Numbered from the stretch's first letter, positions 9,673 through 18,551 are shown. The stretch: DNA of 64,000 bases from Achromobacter sp. B7 (GCF_003600685.1 NZ_CP032084.1:744001-808000); one strand, 5' to 3'. A program made the numbers and translations. Notes: generated by a model from the sequence alone, not told the origin.

Positions 9673-10658
9673 TGAATCACACAATGAAGCGGATCCTGGC
9701 GGGCTTATGCACGCTGGCTGCCGCCGGGGGCGCCATGGTGGCCGCACCCGTCGCCGCCGAAGAACGGCCGTTGATCCTGGTGGTGCCGTACCCGCCGGGC
9801 GGCAGCACCGACATCCTGGCGCGCATTTTGCAGCCGCGTCTGTCGCAGCAACTGGGTGGGCGCGCGGTCGTGGTTGAAAACCGCCCCGGCGCGGCCAGCC
9901 AGATCGCCACCGCTTTCGTGGCGCGCGCCGAACCCGATGGCAATACGTTGCTGGTCAGCTTCGACAATCACGGCATCAACCCGGCCGTAAAGCCCAAGCT
10001 GCCCTACGACACCTTCAAGGACTTTGTTGCCATCTCGCAGACCGTGCGTTTTCCGCTGGTCATCGGCGCCAACCCCAATGTGCCCGGCAATAACCTGAAA
10101 GAGTTCCTGGCCGCAGCGGCGAAGGAATCGCCCAACAAATTCAACTACGCGTCCACCGGCGTGGGTTCGCTGAACCATCTGGCGCCCGAAGAACTCAAGC
10201 GCCTGTCGAAGGTTGAACTGCTGCATGTGCCGTATGGCGGCGGCGGCCCGGCCATCCAGGCCGTGGTGGGCGGGCAGGCCAATATGACGTGGCTGAGCTT
10301 TGCGGCGCTGCGCGGGCAGATCCAGGGCGGCAAGATCAAGCCCCTGGCCGTGGCCGGCGAAAAGCGCCTGCCTGAATTGCCCAACGTGCCGACGGTGATC
10401 GAATCGGGCTTTCCGGGCTTTGTCGCGTATTCCTGGAGCGGCATGTTCGCCCCGAAGGGCACGCCCGACGCGACCGTGAAAAAGCTGACGGCCGACTTCA
10501 AGGCGGTGCTGGCTGACCCGGACATCAAGAAGAAGGTGACGGAAGCGGGCTTCGAAATCGTGGCGTCGAACGGCCCCGAACTGGACGCCTACGTGAAGTC
10601 GGAATACGACCGCTGGAGCGCCTTCATCAAGAGCAGCAACATCAATCTGGATAACTGA
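9672..10658 (+). CDS. Bug-type periplasmic solute receptor (tripartite tricarboxylate transporter family)
   Basis: 328 aa with a Sec signal peptide ending near VAAPVAAEE. The mature start PLILVVPYPPGGSTDILARIL carries the PGGxxD motif of Bug receptors. QLGGRAVVVENRPGAASQIA and NYASTGVGSLNHLAPEELKR follow, as usual in the family. These receptors are hugely multiplied in Bordetella and Achromobacter and usually bind dicarboxylates or related acids. No TctA/TctB membrane genes are next to it, so it is an orphan receptor or serves a transporter encoded elsewhere. The ligand is unknown. Confidence 0.92.
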   Translation: MNHTMKRILAGLCTLAAAGGAMVAAPVAAEERPLILVVPYPPGGSTDILARILQPRLSQQLGGRAVVVENRPGAASQIATAFVARAEPDGNTLLVSFDNHGINPAVKPKLPYDTFKDFVAISQTVRFPLVIGANPNVPGNNLKEFLAAAAKESPNKFNYASTGVGSLNHLAPEELKRLSKVELLHVPYGGGGPAIQAVVGGQANMTWLSFAALRGQIQGGKIKPLAVAGEKRLPELPNVPTVIESGFPGFVAYSWSGMFAPKGTPDATVKKLTADFKAVLADPDIKKKVTEAGFEIVASNGPELDAYVKSEYDRWSAFIKSSNINLDN

Positions 10659-10717
10659 GCGACGGTAAGCCGGGCGGCGCGCCGCCCGGTCCCGTCCGCG
10701 ATACTCGTGGAGATGAC

Positions 10718-12412
10718 ATGGAAAATTTGACCGGCGCCGAAGCCATGGTGCGGATGCTGCAACACAACGGCGTCAAACATATTTTTGGCCTGTGCGGCGA
10801 CACCAGCCTGCCGTTCTACGACGCGCTGTACCGCCTGGATCACGGCATGCAGCACATCCTGACGCGCGACGAACGTAGCGCGGGCTACATGGCCGACGCC
10901 TATGCGCGCGTGACCGGCAAGGTCGGCGTGTGTGAAGGCCCCAGCGGTGGCGGCGCCACCTACCTGTTGCCTGGTTTGGTCGAGGCCAATGAATCGTCGA
11001 TTCCGGTGTTGGGCATTACGTCCGACGTCGCGGTGGGCTCGCGCGGCAAGTATCCGTTGACGGAACTTGACCAGGAAGCGCTGTACCGCCCGCTGACAAA
11101 GTGGAACCGCACGATCGACCGCGCCGACCAGATCCCCGGCATGGTGCGCGCGGCGTTCCGCGCCATGACGACCGGCAAGCCCGGCGCGGCGCACCTGTGC
11201 TTTCCGTATGACGTGATGAAGCAGCAAGTGGACGCGTCCGACATCTGGGCGCAGCCCGAACACGGCCGCTTCCCCGCCATGCGCGTGGCGCCGGACCCCG
11301 CGGACGTGGCGCGTGCCGCGCAGCGCCTGGTGGGCGCGCGGTCGCCCGTCATCATCTGCGGTGGCGGTGTGGTCATCGCCGGCGCCAGCGGCGCGTTGCA
11401 GGAATTGGCCGAAGCGCTGAAGGCCGCCGTGTGCGTGACCGTGAGCGGGCAGGGCAGCCTGGCCGACACGCATCCCCTGAACGCGGGCGTGGTCGGCTCC
11501 AACGGCGGCGTGATGGCCACGCGCGACGTGGTCGCCGCAGCCGACGTGGTGCTGTTCGTGGGCTGCCGGGCCGGGTCCACGTCCACGGAACACTGGCGCT
11601 TCCCGAACCGCGACGTGCCGATCCTGCACATCGACGTCGATCCGATGGTGATCGGCGCCAACTACCTGACCGAAGTGGGCCTGGTGGGCGACGCCAAGCT
11701 GGCGTTGGAGGCCCTGGGCGCCGAAGTAGAGGCGCGTCTGGCGCACCGCAATTCGGACGCCGTGGATGGCGCTGTGCTGGCCGGCCGCGCCAAGGCCGCG
11801 CGTCGGGCGCAGTTGGAGCCGTTGGCCAACAGCCTCGAGGCCCCGATTCGCCCCGAGCGCGTCGTGCAATCGCTGAACCGGCTGCTGCCCGACGATGCCG
11901 TGGTGTGCGCGGACCCGGGCACGCCGTGCCCGTACTTTTCGGCGTACTACGACGTGTCGCGCCCCGGCCGGCATTTCATTACCAACCGCGCACATGGCGC
12001 GCTGGGCTTCTCGATGTCGGCCGCGCTGGGTGCGTGGGTGGGCCGCCCGCAGTCCAAATGCGTATCGGTCATGGGCGACGGCAGCTTCGGCTTTACCGTT
12101 GGCGAACTGGAAACCATCGTCCGCCACAAGGCGCCGTTGCTGATGATCGTGTTTTCCAATTCCGTCTACGGCTGGATCAAGGCCAGCCAGAAGGCCGGCT
12201 ACGACGAGCGCTACTACAGCGTGGACTTCAACCGCACCGACCATGCCCGCATTGCCGAAGCCTATGGCGTGAAGGCATGGCGCGTGGAAGATCCCGCCAA
12301 GCTGGACGCCGCCATCAAGGCCGCCATGGAACATGACGGCCCGGCGCTGATCGACGTGGTGGCGCAGCCCTTGCAGGACGCGGCCGCGCCGGTCAGCCAG
12401 TGGATGGGCTGA
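10718..12412 (+). CDS. thiamine diphosphate-dependent enzyme, acetolactate-synthase-like
   Basis: 564 aa with the three-domain ThDP enzyme layout. The catalytic glutamate lies in RDERSAGYMADAYAR (about residue 54), aligned with HEQxAxxMA of acetolactate synthases. The central domain (about 190-330) contains the Rossmann-like stretch VIICGGGVVIAGASG. The cofactor motif MGDGSFGFTVGELE, with SN about 25 residues later, is in the C-terminal domain. The true reaction (2-oxoacid decarboxylase, carboligase or lyase) cannot be read from sequence. Lying after a Bug receptor and before an SDR suggests use of an imported organic acid. Confidence 0.85.
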   Translation: MENLTGAEAMVRMLQHNGVKHIFGLCGDTSLPFYDALYRLDHGMQHILTRDERSAGYMADAYARVTGKVGVCEGPSGGGATYLLPGLVEANESSIPVLGITSDVAVGSRGKYPLTELDQEALYRPLTKWNRTIDRADQIPGMVRAAFRAMTTGKPGAAHLCFPYDVMKQQVDASDIWAQPEHGRFPAMRVAPDPADVARAAQRLVGARSPVIICGGGVVIAGASGALQELAEALKAAVCVTVSGQGSLADTHPLNAGVVGSNGGVMATRDVVAAADVVLFVGCRAGSTSTEHWRFPNRDVPILHIDVDPMVIGANYLTEVGLVGDAKLALEALGAEVEARLAHRNSDAVDGAVLAGRAKAARRAQLEPLANSLEAPIRPERVVQSLNRLLPDDAVVCADPGTPCPYFSAYYDVSRPGRHFITNRAHGALGFSMSAALGAWVGRPQSKCVSVMGDGSFGFTVGELETIVRHKAPLLMIVFSNSVYGWIKASQKAGYDERYYSVDFNRTDHARIAEAYGVKAWRVEDPAKLDAAIKAAMEHDGPALIDVVAQPLQDAAAPVSQWMG

Positions 12413-12439
12413 TTCGCGCCTGATCGCGCAGCGGTACCC

Positions 12440-12464
12440 AGGGCCCTTCGGGGCCCTTTTTTTT
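12440..12464 (+). terminator. intrinsic terminator after the ThDP-enzyme gene
   Basis: Stem AGGGCCC/GGGCCCT with a TTCG tetraloop and eight Ts. This is a canonical intrinsic terminator about 28 bp after the stop, and it separates the ThDP gene from the following SDR. Confidence 0.9.
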
Positions 12465-12552
12465 GCCTGCGCGCACTGCCGCTGGTCCTATACTGATCCG
12501 CTTTGGCGCGGCGACGCCGCGTGGTCTGCAACACGTCAACGGGGAATCGGGC

Positions 12553-13335
12553 ATGGATCTGGGGATCAGTGGCAAGACGGCTTTGGTGTTTGGTGGCAGC
12601 CGGGGCATGGGGCGCGCGTGCGCCTTGCAGCTGGCGCGCGAGGGCGTGGCGGTGACTATCGCGGCACGCAACCCGCAGACGCTAGAGCAGGCGGCCGCCG
12701 AGATCTCGAAGGAAACCGGCATCGGCGTGGGCTGGGTGTCGGCCGACTTGACCCAGGCAACTGGCCGCGATGCGGCGCTGGCGGCGTGCCCGCATCCGGA
12801 CATCCTCGTCAACAACGCCGACGGCCCGCTGCCCGGCGATTTTCGTGATTGGTCCCGGGACGATTGGATCGCGGCGCTGGACGCCATGATGCTGGGCCCC
12901 ATCGACATGATCCGGCGCGTGGTGGACGGCATGGTCGAGCGCCGTTTTGGCCGCATCGTCAATATCGTGTCGCGCAGCGTCAAGGCGCCGCATGCGGAAC
13001 TTGGCCTGTCCAACGGGGCGCGTTCGGGGCTGATCGGTTTCGTGGGTGGCCTGGCGCGCCAGACCGTGCGGCACAACGTCACCATCAACAACCTGCTGCC
13101 CGGCGCCTTCGCGACCGATGCACAGATTCGCCACATCCAGGGCATGCTGGACGAGGCGGGCGGCAAGACGTTCGAGCAACTGTGGGACGAACGCGCGCGC
13201 AGCAACCCGGCAGGGCGTTACGGGCAGCCCGAGGAAGTGGGCGCGCTGTGCGCGTATCTGTGCTCGGCGCAGGCCGGCTATATGACCGCACAAAGCGTGC
13301 TGATCGACGGCGGCGGCTACCCCGGCACGTACTAG
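12553..13335 (+). CDS. SDR family protein with non-canonical active site
   Basis: 260 aa. The nucleotide-binding motif GGSRGMGRA lies near the N-terminus and NNAD replaces the usual NNAG. The strand IVNIVSRS supplies the usual serine, but where YxxxK is expected the sequence is LSNGARSGL: Tyr is replaced by Ser and Lys by Arg. The C-terminal part (SVLIDGGGYPGTY) is typical of the FabG-like group. It is either a divergent SDR with another catalytic arrangement or a binding protein. The start ATG 12553 is chosen because MDLGISGKTALVFGG matches family N-termini; the frame is open to 12463. Confidence 0.82.
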   Translation: MDLGISGKTALVFGGSRGMGRACALQLAREGVAVTIAARNPQTLEQAAAEISKETGIGVGWVSADLTQATGRDAALAACPHPDILVNNADGPLPGDFRDWSRDDWIAALDAMMLGPIDMIRRVVDGMVERRFGRIVNIVSRSVKAPHAELGLSNGARSGLIGFVGGLARQTVRHNVTINNLLPGAFATDAQIRHIQGMLDEAGGKTFEQLWDERARSNPAGRYGQPEEVGALCAYLCSAQAGYMTAQSVLIDGGGYPGTY

Positions 13336-13392
13336 GCGCAAGCCGGGCCTCGCGCTGGACGCGCGCGGGACTAACAGGCAAGATTGGCACCC

Positions 13393-13872
13393 ATGCCGTT
13401 CGAGAAAAAGCCCATGGACCAGACCGACATCAAGATATTGGGGTTGCTGCAAAAGGACGCCACGTGCTCGGTCGCGGAAATCGCCGAACAGGTGAATCTG
13501 TCGGTCACACCATGCTGGCGGCGAATTCAGAAGCTCAAGGACGACGGGGTCATTGCGCGCAACGCCATCTTGCTGGACCCGCGCGCGCTGGGGTTGAACC
13601 TGACCGTTTTTGTCTCGATCAAGACCAGCCAGCACAACGAAAAATGGACGCAAAGCCTGATCAACGCAGTCATGGCCTTGCCCAATGTCGTTGAATTTCA
13701 CCGCATGGCGGGCGACATCGACTACCTGCTCAAGGTTGTGGTCGAGGACATGGCGGCGTATGACCGCTTCTACCGCCGGCTGATCGGCGCCGTGGACTTG
13801 CTGGACGTCAGCGCCAGCTTCTCGATGGAAATCATCAAAAGCACCACCGAATTACCGCTGGACGCGGTGTAG
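13393..13872 (+). CDS. Lrp/AsnC family transcriptional regulator
   Basis: 159 aa from ATG 13393, or 152 aa from ATG 13414 (MDQTDIKIL), which is closer to the usual family start and has GAGAAA in front. The N-terminal helix-turn-helix reads ATCSVAEIAEQVNLSVTPCWRR. The C-terminal RAM domain (from about residue 75) has the amino-acid-binding region AGDIDYLLKVVVEDMAAYD. Lrp-type regulators are effector-responsive octamers that usually control neighbouring genes; its target may be the upstream SDR or itself. Confidence 0.9.
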   Translation: MPFEKKPMDQTDIKILGLLQKDATCSVAEIAEQVNLSVTPCWRRIQKLKDDGVIARNAILLDPRALGLNLTVFVSIKTSQHNEKWTQSLINAVMALPNVVEFHRMAGDIDYLLKVVVEDMAAYDRFYRRLIGAVDLLDVSASFSMEIIKSTTELPLDAV

Positions 13873-14034
13873 CAACGCGCCGCGCAAATTTTTTTCATTG
13901 CGGGCAGTTGAGGCGGATGCAAATTTCTTTCGGCGCGTTGCAAAACGCCTATCTCGCAATTCTTTTGCGCGGCCGTCGGCGTAGGATATCGCTCATTCCC
14001 TGCTGGGGAATGAATCGGGATATCAGAGGACCCT

Positions 14035-14646
14035 ATGTCGTTCGCAGTACCCGCCGGCTGTGCCGGTCTGGAAAAAACGCGGCAAGCGCTATCGGTGGAC
14101 GACCTGTTGGCCGGCTGGAACGGCGTCGACGACTTGTGGGTGTTCGCCTACGGTTCCCTGATCTGGCATCCCGGCTTTGCGTGGCGCGAACGCCGCCTGG
14201 CAACCGTGCGCGGCTATCACCGGTCCTTGTGCCTGTGGTCGCGCGATCATCGTGGTTCTCCTGACAACCCGGGGCTGGTGTTCGGCTTGAACCGGGGCGG
14301 TTGCTGCCGGGGCGTGGCGTATCAAATCGCCGCCGCCGATGTGCCCGACGTGTTCCAGGCGCTGTGGCGCCGCGAGATGGTGACGGGCGCCTATACGCCC
14401 CGCTGGCTGACCTGCCACACCGAATCCGCGCCGGTGCGCGGGCTGGTATTCCTGCTGAATCGCGCCTGCGACGAATATGCCGCCGATCTTTGCGACGATC
14501 GCCTGATCGCGTCCGTGCGCAGCGCCGTGGGACACTCCGGGCCTTGCCTGGATTACGTGGTGGAAACCGAACGCGCGTTGCGCGCCCACGGGATCGACGA
14601 CTGGCGGCTGGGCGATCTGGTGCGCAGGCTGGGCCAGGCGTTTTAA
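14035..14646 (+). CDS. ChaC-like gamma-glutamylcyclotransferase
   Basis: 203 aa. The substrate loop VFAYGSLIWHPGF is the signature of ChaC enzymes, which cleave glutathione to 5-oxoproline and Cys-Gly in the cytosol. Further conserved pieces are RGYHRSLCLWSRDHRG and the core LWRREMVTGAYTPRWL. The catalytic Glu is probably the one in that last segment. Length fits the family (about 180-230). It is alone on its strand, and its stop faces the pagP stop across 16 bp. Confidence 0.9.
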   Translation: MSFAVPAGCAGLEKTRQALSVDDLLAGWNGVDDLWVFAYGSLIWHPGFAWRERRLATVRGYHRSLCLWSRDHRGSPDNPGLVFGLNRGGCCRGVAYQIAAADVPDVFQALWRREMVTGAYTPRWLTCHTESAPVRGLVFLLNRACDEYAADLCDDRLIASVRSAVGHSGPCLDYVVETERALRAHGIDDWRLGDLVRRLGQAF

Positions 14647-14662
14647 GCTTGCGCGTGGCGCC

Positions 14663-15217
14663 TTAGAAGTGCCAGCGCCCGAACATATACAGCACGTTGC
14701 CCGCGCCGGACGCGCCGGGGATATAGGTGGCGTAGAACATCGCGTCTTTGTAGCCGGCGCCCACCAGCGGCAGGATGCCCGGAAACGGCACGTAGCCCAT
14801 GATGTCGTGCCGCGCGGTCAGGAAGACGGTATAGCCCGCGCCCAACCGGAAGTTCTCGCTGACCTGTCCGATTTTCAGGAAGCCATAGCCGGCAATGGGC
14901 TCGACCTTGCTGTGCGAATCCAGAAACGCCATGGCGTACAGGCCCTGCCAGTCGCCGTCTTCGTCGTAGATGCTGCGGCCATAGCCGCCGCCCCATGCCA
15001 GCTCGTTGAAGCTGTCGATTTTTTCTTTGCTGTACGTGGCGCGGTTGTGCCAGGCGTAGCCGGAAACGTAGAGGTCGTGGCCGCCTTCGGTCCAGATCTG
15101 GTCCAGGCGATTGCAAGCGGATTGCGCCCACGAGGGCAGGCTTTCACAGGCCTGCGCGGCGGCGGTGAAAGTCGAGAGCAGCAGACAGAGGATCGCTGCC
15201 CGAAATTTGGCGTTCAT
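14663..15217 (-). CDS. pagP: lipid A palmitoyltransferase PagP
   Basis: 184 aa with a signal peptide cut near AAAQACES. The outer-membrane eight-stranded barrel transfers palmitate from phospholipid to lipid A. The catalytic trio known from E. coli is visible: His in YAWHNR, and Asp-Ser in AFLDSHSK. The family's conserved segments follow (PIAGYGFLKIG, GYTVFLTARHD, PFPGILPLVGAGY). It ends FGRWHF with an aromatic terminus, as expected for barrel insertion. In Bordetella pagP is under Bvg control and in enterics under PhoPQ; sites upstream of this copy are listed separately. Confidence 0.96.
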   Translation of the reverse strand: MNAKFRAAILCLLLSTFTAAAQACESLPSWAQSACNRLDQIWTEGGHDLYVSGYAWHNRATYSKEKIDSFNELAWGGGYGRSIYDEDGDWQGLYAMAFLDSHSKVEPIAGYGFLKIGQVSENFRLGAGYTVFLTARHDIMGYVPFPGILPLVGAGYKDAMFYATYIPGASGAGNVLYMFGRWHF

Positions 15218-15247
15218 TGCGGGTAAACAGGGGTAAAGATGACAATT

Positions 15248-15271
15248 CGATGACTGTACATGTAGTCATCG
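15248..15271 (-). promoter_or_regulatory. inverted repeat upstream of pagP
   Basis: Perfect 8-bp arms CGATGACT/AGTCATCG around an 8-bp centre containing ACATGT. It lies 31-54 bp before the pagP start codon. The position suits an operator for a dimeric regulator; the regulator is unknown. Confidence 0.45.
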
Positions 15272-15279
15272 CTGCATCC

Positions 15280-15296
15280 CTGTCAGATGGCTGTCA
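15280..15296 (-). promoter_or_regulatory. 11-bp-period direct repeat upstream of pagP (response-regulator-like site)
   Basis: On the pagP sense strand this reads TGACAG-CCATC-TGACAG: two identical hexamers with a 5-bp spacer. That spacing is typical of OmpR/PhoP-type response regulators. It lies 63-79 bp before the start codon. Confidence 0.4.
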
Positions 15297-15376
15297 TGCA
15301 TCGGCGTGCGTAGCCACCGCCCCAGGAAGGGGGCGGCACACCTGCGCAAAAACAAGAATTTTCTGTGGTGGCCGAG

Positions 15377-16849
15377 CTACAGCAAGAAGATCGTGGCCAA
15401 GCCCAGAAAGATGAAGAAGCCCAATGAATCGGTGGCGAAAGTCAGCAGCACCGACGACCCCATTGCAGGATCCTTGCCGAACCGCGCGCGCACCATCGGC
15501 ACCAGCACGCCCACCGATGCACCGACCAGCATGTTGCAGATCATCGCCGCCATCATCACCAGCGCGATCGACAGCGAATGCGAGATGACCCAGGCGAACA
15601 GCGCCGCCACCAGGCTGCCGCACAGGCCGACCAGCAACGTCACGAAAAGCTCACGCTTGACCAGCTGCCACAGGTTGCGCCCGGTGATCCGGCCCATGGC
15701 CAGCGCCCGGATGATCAGCGTCATGGTCTGGTTGCCCGAGTTGCCGCCGATACCCGCAACAATCGACATCAGAAACGCCAGGATCACGATCTGGCTGACC
15801 GTGCCTTCGAATTGGGAGGCCACGAAAGATGCCGTGGCGGCGGTACAGAGGTTGAACAGCAGCCAGGGTGCGCGGTTGCGCAGGGCGGTGGTGACGGGCG
15901 CGAAGATGTCTTCTTCTTGCAGACCGGCACGCGACAGCGCTTGTTCTTGCGAGTCTTCACGCATCACGTCCACGACGTCCGCAATGGTGACGCGGCCGAT
16001 CAGGCGGCCCTGGTCGTCCATTACCGGCGCGGACACCAGGTCGTAGCGTTCGAACGCGCCGGCGGCGTCGGCGTCGGAATCCAGCGGGTTCAGCGCCAGA
16101 AAGTCCGAGTTCATGACGGCGCGCACTTCCGTCTCGGGTTCGCTGACCAACAGGCGCGACAAGGGCAGAATGCCTTGCAGCTTGTCCTGGCGGTCCACGA
16201 CGAAGATCTGGTCGGTGTGATCGGGCAGCTCGTGCAGGCGGCGCAGGTAGCGCAGCACCACTTCCAGCGTAACGTCCTCGCGCACACGGACCATTTCGAA
16301 GTCCATGATCGCGCCCACGCTGTCTTCCGGATAGCCCATGGCTTCCAGCAGCTGCGCGCGTTCTTCTTCGGTCAGGCCCTTTTGCACTTCGGCCACCACG
16401 TCGGGCGGCAGGTCGGGCGCCAGGTCCGCCAACTCGTCGGCGTCCATGTTGCCGGTGGCGGCAACCAGGTCCTGGCGGTCCATCGCTTCGATCAGCGATT
16501 CGCGCACCCAGTCTTCGACTTCCAGCAGCACGTCGGCGTCGTGCTCAGGGCTGACCAGCTTCCAGATGGCCTGGCGTTCGTCCTTGGGCAGCGATTCCAG
16601 GATGAAGGCGATGTCGGCCGGGTGCAGGCCGTCAAGCAGCGTCTTGAGTTCGGCTTCGTGCTGGCGGTGGACCAGGTCTTCGACCAGCGGCGCCTTGGCA
16701 TCGCCTTCTTCCTGGCGATGCACCAGGTCGGCCACCAACTGCTGGCGGCGCAGGCGTTCCTGCACTTCGGCCAGGGCGGTCTGGGCGTCTTCCGGGTCGA
16801 GGCGGCGGGGCGTCGCGGGCGGTTTCTGCGCGGCGGCGGACTGCGTCAT
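15377..16849 (-). CDS. mgtE: magnesium transporter MgtE
   Basis: 490 aa. The N-terminal helical domain (ELKTLLDGLHPADIAFILESL) is followed by paired CBS domains at about 170-310 (GAIMDFEMVRVREDVTLEVV and LVSAPVMDDQGRLIGRVTI). Five transmembrane helices come after, with the pore motif AGIGGNSGNQTMTLIIRALA. This is the Mg2+-gated channel architecture known for MgtE. The start lies 10 bp after the thioesterase stop, so the two are probably one transcript. No Mg-sensing leader is visible in the short gap. Confidence 0.95.
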   Translation of the reverse strand: MTQSAAAQKPPATPRRLDPEDAQTALAEVQERLRRQQLVADLVHRQEEGDAKAPLVEDLVHRQHEAELKTLLDGLHPADIAFILESLPKDERQAIWKLVSPEHDADVLLEVEDWVRESLIEAMDRQDLVAATGNMDADELADLAPDLPPDVVAEVQKGLTEEERAQLLEAMGYPEDSVGAIMDFEMVRVREDVTLEVVLRYLRRLHELPDHTDQIFVVDRQDKLQGILPLSRLLVSEPETEVRAVMNSDFLALNPLDSDADAAGAFERYDLVSAPVMDDQGRLIGRVTIADVVDVMREDSQEQALSRAGLQEEDIFAPVTTALRNRAPWLLFNLCTAATASFVASQFEGTVSQIVILAFLMSIVAGIGGNSGNQTMTLIIRALAMGRITGRNLWQLVKRELFVTLLVGLCGSLVAALFAWVISHSLSIALVMMAAMICNMLVGASVGVLVPMVRARFGKDPAMGSSVLLTFATDSLGFFIFLGLATIFLL

Positions 16850-16859
16850 GCGTTACGGC

Positions 16860-17270
16860 TCAAAGAGAAGGTAGGGGGCGGCTGCGCCGCGCTTCGTCGG
16901 TGGCGACGTAGGTCAGCGTGGCCTCGGTGACCTTGACGACTTCAGCGTCCAGGCGTTGGCGCTGCGCGTAGACCTCGACGGACACGGTGACCGAAGTGGT
17001 GCCGGTCTTGACGATGGCCGCGTAAAAGCTGAGCAGGTCGCCCACGAAGACGGGCTCTTTGAACTGGAAGGCGTTGACCGCCACGGTGGCGACTCGGCCG
17101 GCGGCGCGGCGCGCGGCGGGAATCGAGCCGGCGATGTCCACCTGGGCCATGATCCATCCGCCAAAAACGTCCCCGTGGATATTTGCGTCGGCCGGCATCG
17201 GCATGACGCGCAATACCGCGTCGCGATTGGCGGGCAAAGTCGTAAACGGGGTTTTCGGGCTGGAGGTCAT
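16860..17270 (-). CDS. acyl-CoA thioesterase (hotdog fold, YciA-like)
   Basis: 136 aa. The segment DANIHGDVFGGWIMAQVDIAG matches the YciA/BACH thioesterase active-site loop; the conserved Asp lies in MAQVDIAG. FKEPVFVGDLLSFYAAIVKTGTTSVTV forms the central hotdog strand set. It hydrolyses acyl-CoA to free acid, with chain-length preference unknown. It is immediately upstream of mgtE (10-bp gap) with no obvious functional link. Confidence 0.88.
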   Translation of the reverse strand: MTSSPKTPFTTLPANRDAVLRVMPMPADANIHGDVFGGWIMAQVDIAGSIPAARRAAGRVATVAVNAFQFKEPVFVGDLLSFYAAIVKTGTTSVTVSVEVYAQRQRLDAEVVKVTEATLTYVATDEARRSRPLPSL

Positions 17271-17340
17271 GCGGCCGACTCCAATGCATGGGAACCAGCC
17301 GATTATGCAGGAAAAACGAGACAGCGGCGTGCGCGGCGCA

Positions 17341-17369
17341 GGCCGTCGCGGCGCTTTGCCGCGACGGCC
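17341..17369 (-). terminator. strong hairpin between the YeiH-type transporter and the thioesterase gene
   Basis: Perfect 12-bp stem GGCCGTCGCGGC/GCCGCGACGGCC with a 5-nt loop, 7 bp past the transporter stop. No T-run follows, so termination is probable but not certain. Confidence 0.55.
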
Positions 17370-17375
17370 TGAAAA

Positions 17376-18464
17376 TCAGGTCGCCAACTTCACGATGCCG
17401 TAGCCGCCAACCAACAGCCAGGCATACAGAATGAGTCCCAGGGCCATCACGCGGGGGCCCGCCTTCTTGATCTGGGCAAAGCGCGTTTCGATGCCCAGGG
17501 CGGTCATGGCCATGGTCAGCGCAAAGATGTCCAGGCGGCGGATGGCGGCGATGGCGTCGGCGGGGATGATGTTCAGCGAATTGATGATGGCCAGCACCAG
17601 GAAGCCGACGGCGAACCACGGAATGGGCAGCTTGCCGCCCTTGGCCTGGCCGCCCGACTGGCTGGCCGCGCTGCGCAGATACATGCCCAACACCAGCAGC
17701 ACCGGCACCAGCAGCGCCACGCGGGTCATTTTGACGATGGTGGCGACTTCGGTGGTGGCCGGGTCGATATTGCTGGCCGCGCCCACCACTTGCGCCACTT
17801 CGTGGATGGTGCCCCCGATATAGATGCCCAGCGCCTGCGTGTCCAGGCCGAGCCAGCCCGCGTGATAAAGAATCGGATACAGGAACATGGAGAGCGTGCC
17901 GAAAAGCACGACCGTGGCCACGGCTACCGCGCTTTTGTGGGGCGCCGCCCGCAGCGTGGGTTCGAACGCCAGCACCGCCGCCGCGCCGCAAATGGCGCTG
18001 CCGGCGGCGGTCAGCATGGCGGTGTCGCGGTCCAGGCCTAGCAGGCGCTGCCCCACGACCGTGCCAATTACCAACGTGCCCAGCACTACCGCGACCGACA
18101 CGGCCAGGCCGGGCAGGCCCACGGCGGCGATCTGCTGGATGCTGATGTTCAATCCGTAGAACGCCACGGCGATGCGCAACAGGCGGCGCGCCGTGAAGTT
18201 CACGCCCACGCCCCAGTCCGCCGGCATGGTGCCGCGCAGGAAATTGCCATACAGCATGCCGCAGACGATGCCCACGACCAGCGGCGAAAAGCCCAGCTGG
18301 CGAATGGCGGGCAAGTCCGCCAGTTGCATCACGGCAGCCGCCATCAGGCCGACGAACAACACGCCATTGAGCTTGTCGCGCCAGGGTGTGGCGGTGCCCG
18401 GGGCGGCTGCGGCGGGCGCCGCCGAGGCGGGCAGGGGAACGGCGGTGCTGGAAGAGGTGCTCAT
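17376..18464 (-). CDS. YeiH-family (UPF0324) inner-membrane transporter
   Basis: 362 aa from ATG 18464, which has AAAGG at the right distance; the frame is open to 18599 but the extra residues look unnatural. About ten transmembrane segments can be seen, including LVVGIVCGMLYGNFLRG and AVAVATVVLFGTLSMFLYPIL. The motif AAGSAICGAAAVLAFEP is typical of UPF0324 proteins, annotated as putative sulfate or organosulfur exporters. It is divergent from a LysR regulator, the arrangement of yeiH and yeiE in E. coli. The substrate is not established. Confidence 0.85.
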   Translation of the reverse strand: MSTSSSTAVPLPASAAPAAAAPGTATPWRDKLNGVLFVGLMAAAVMQLADLPAIRQLGFSPLVVGIVCGMLYGNFLRGTMPADWGVGVNFTARRLLRIAVAFYGLNISIQQIAAVGLPGLAVSVAVVLGTLVIGTVVGQRLLGLDRDTAMLTAAGSAICGAAAVLAFEPTLRAAPHKSAVAVATVVLFGTLSMFLYPILYHAGWLGLDTQALGIYIGGTIHEVAQVVGAASNIDPATTEVATIVKMTRVALLVPVLLVLGMYLRSAASQSGGQAKGGKLPIPWFAVGFLVLAIINSLNIIPADAIAAIRRLDIFALTMAMTALGIETRFAQIKKAGPRVMALGLILYAWLLVGGYGIVKLAT

Positions 18465-18551
18465 GACGGGCCTTTGCGGCATATCTAAATAACTAGACGA
18501 AATATTAAGTCGTGGGCCGTTATTTGAAAAATCTTCAATTCGGATATGTAA

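Noticed and set aside
10589..12334. A 581-codon minus-strand open frame opposite the ThDP-enzyme gene
   Set aside because: Shadow frame without family motifs; the plus-strand gene has the full ThDP signature.
16850..16859. Mg2+ riboswitch before mgtE
   Set aside because: The gap to the upstream thioesterase gene is only 10 bp.
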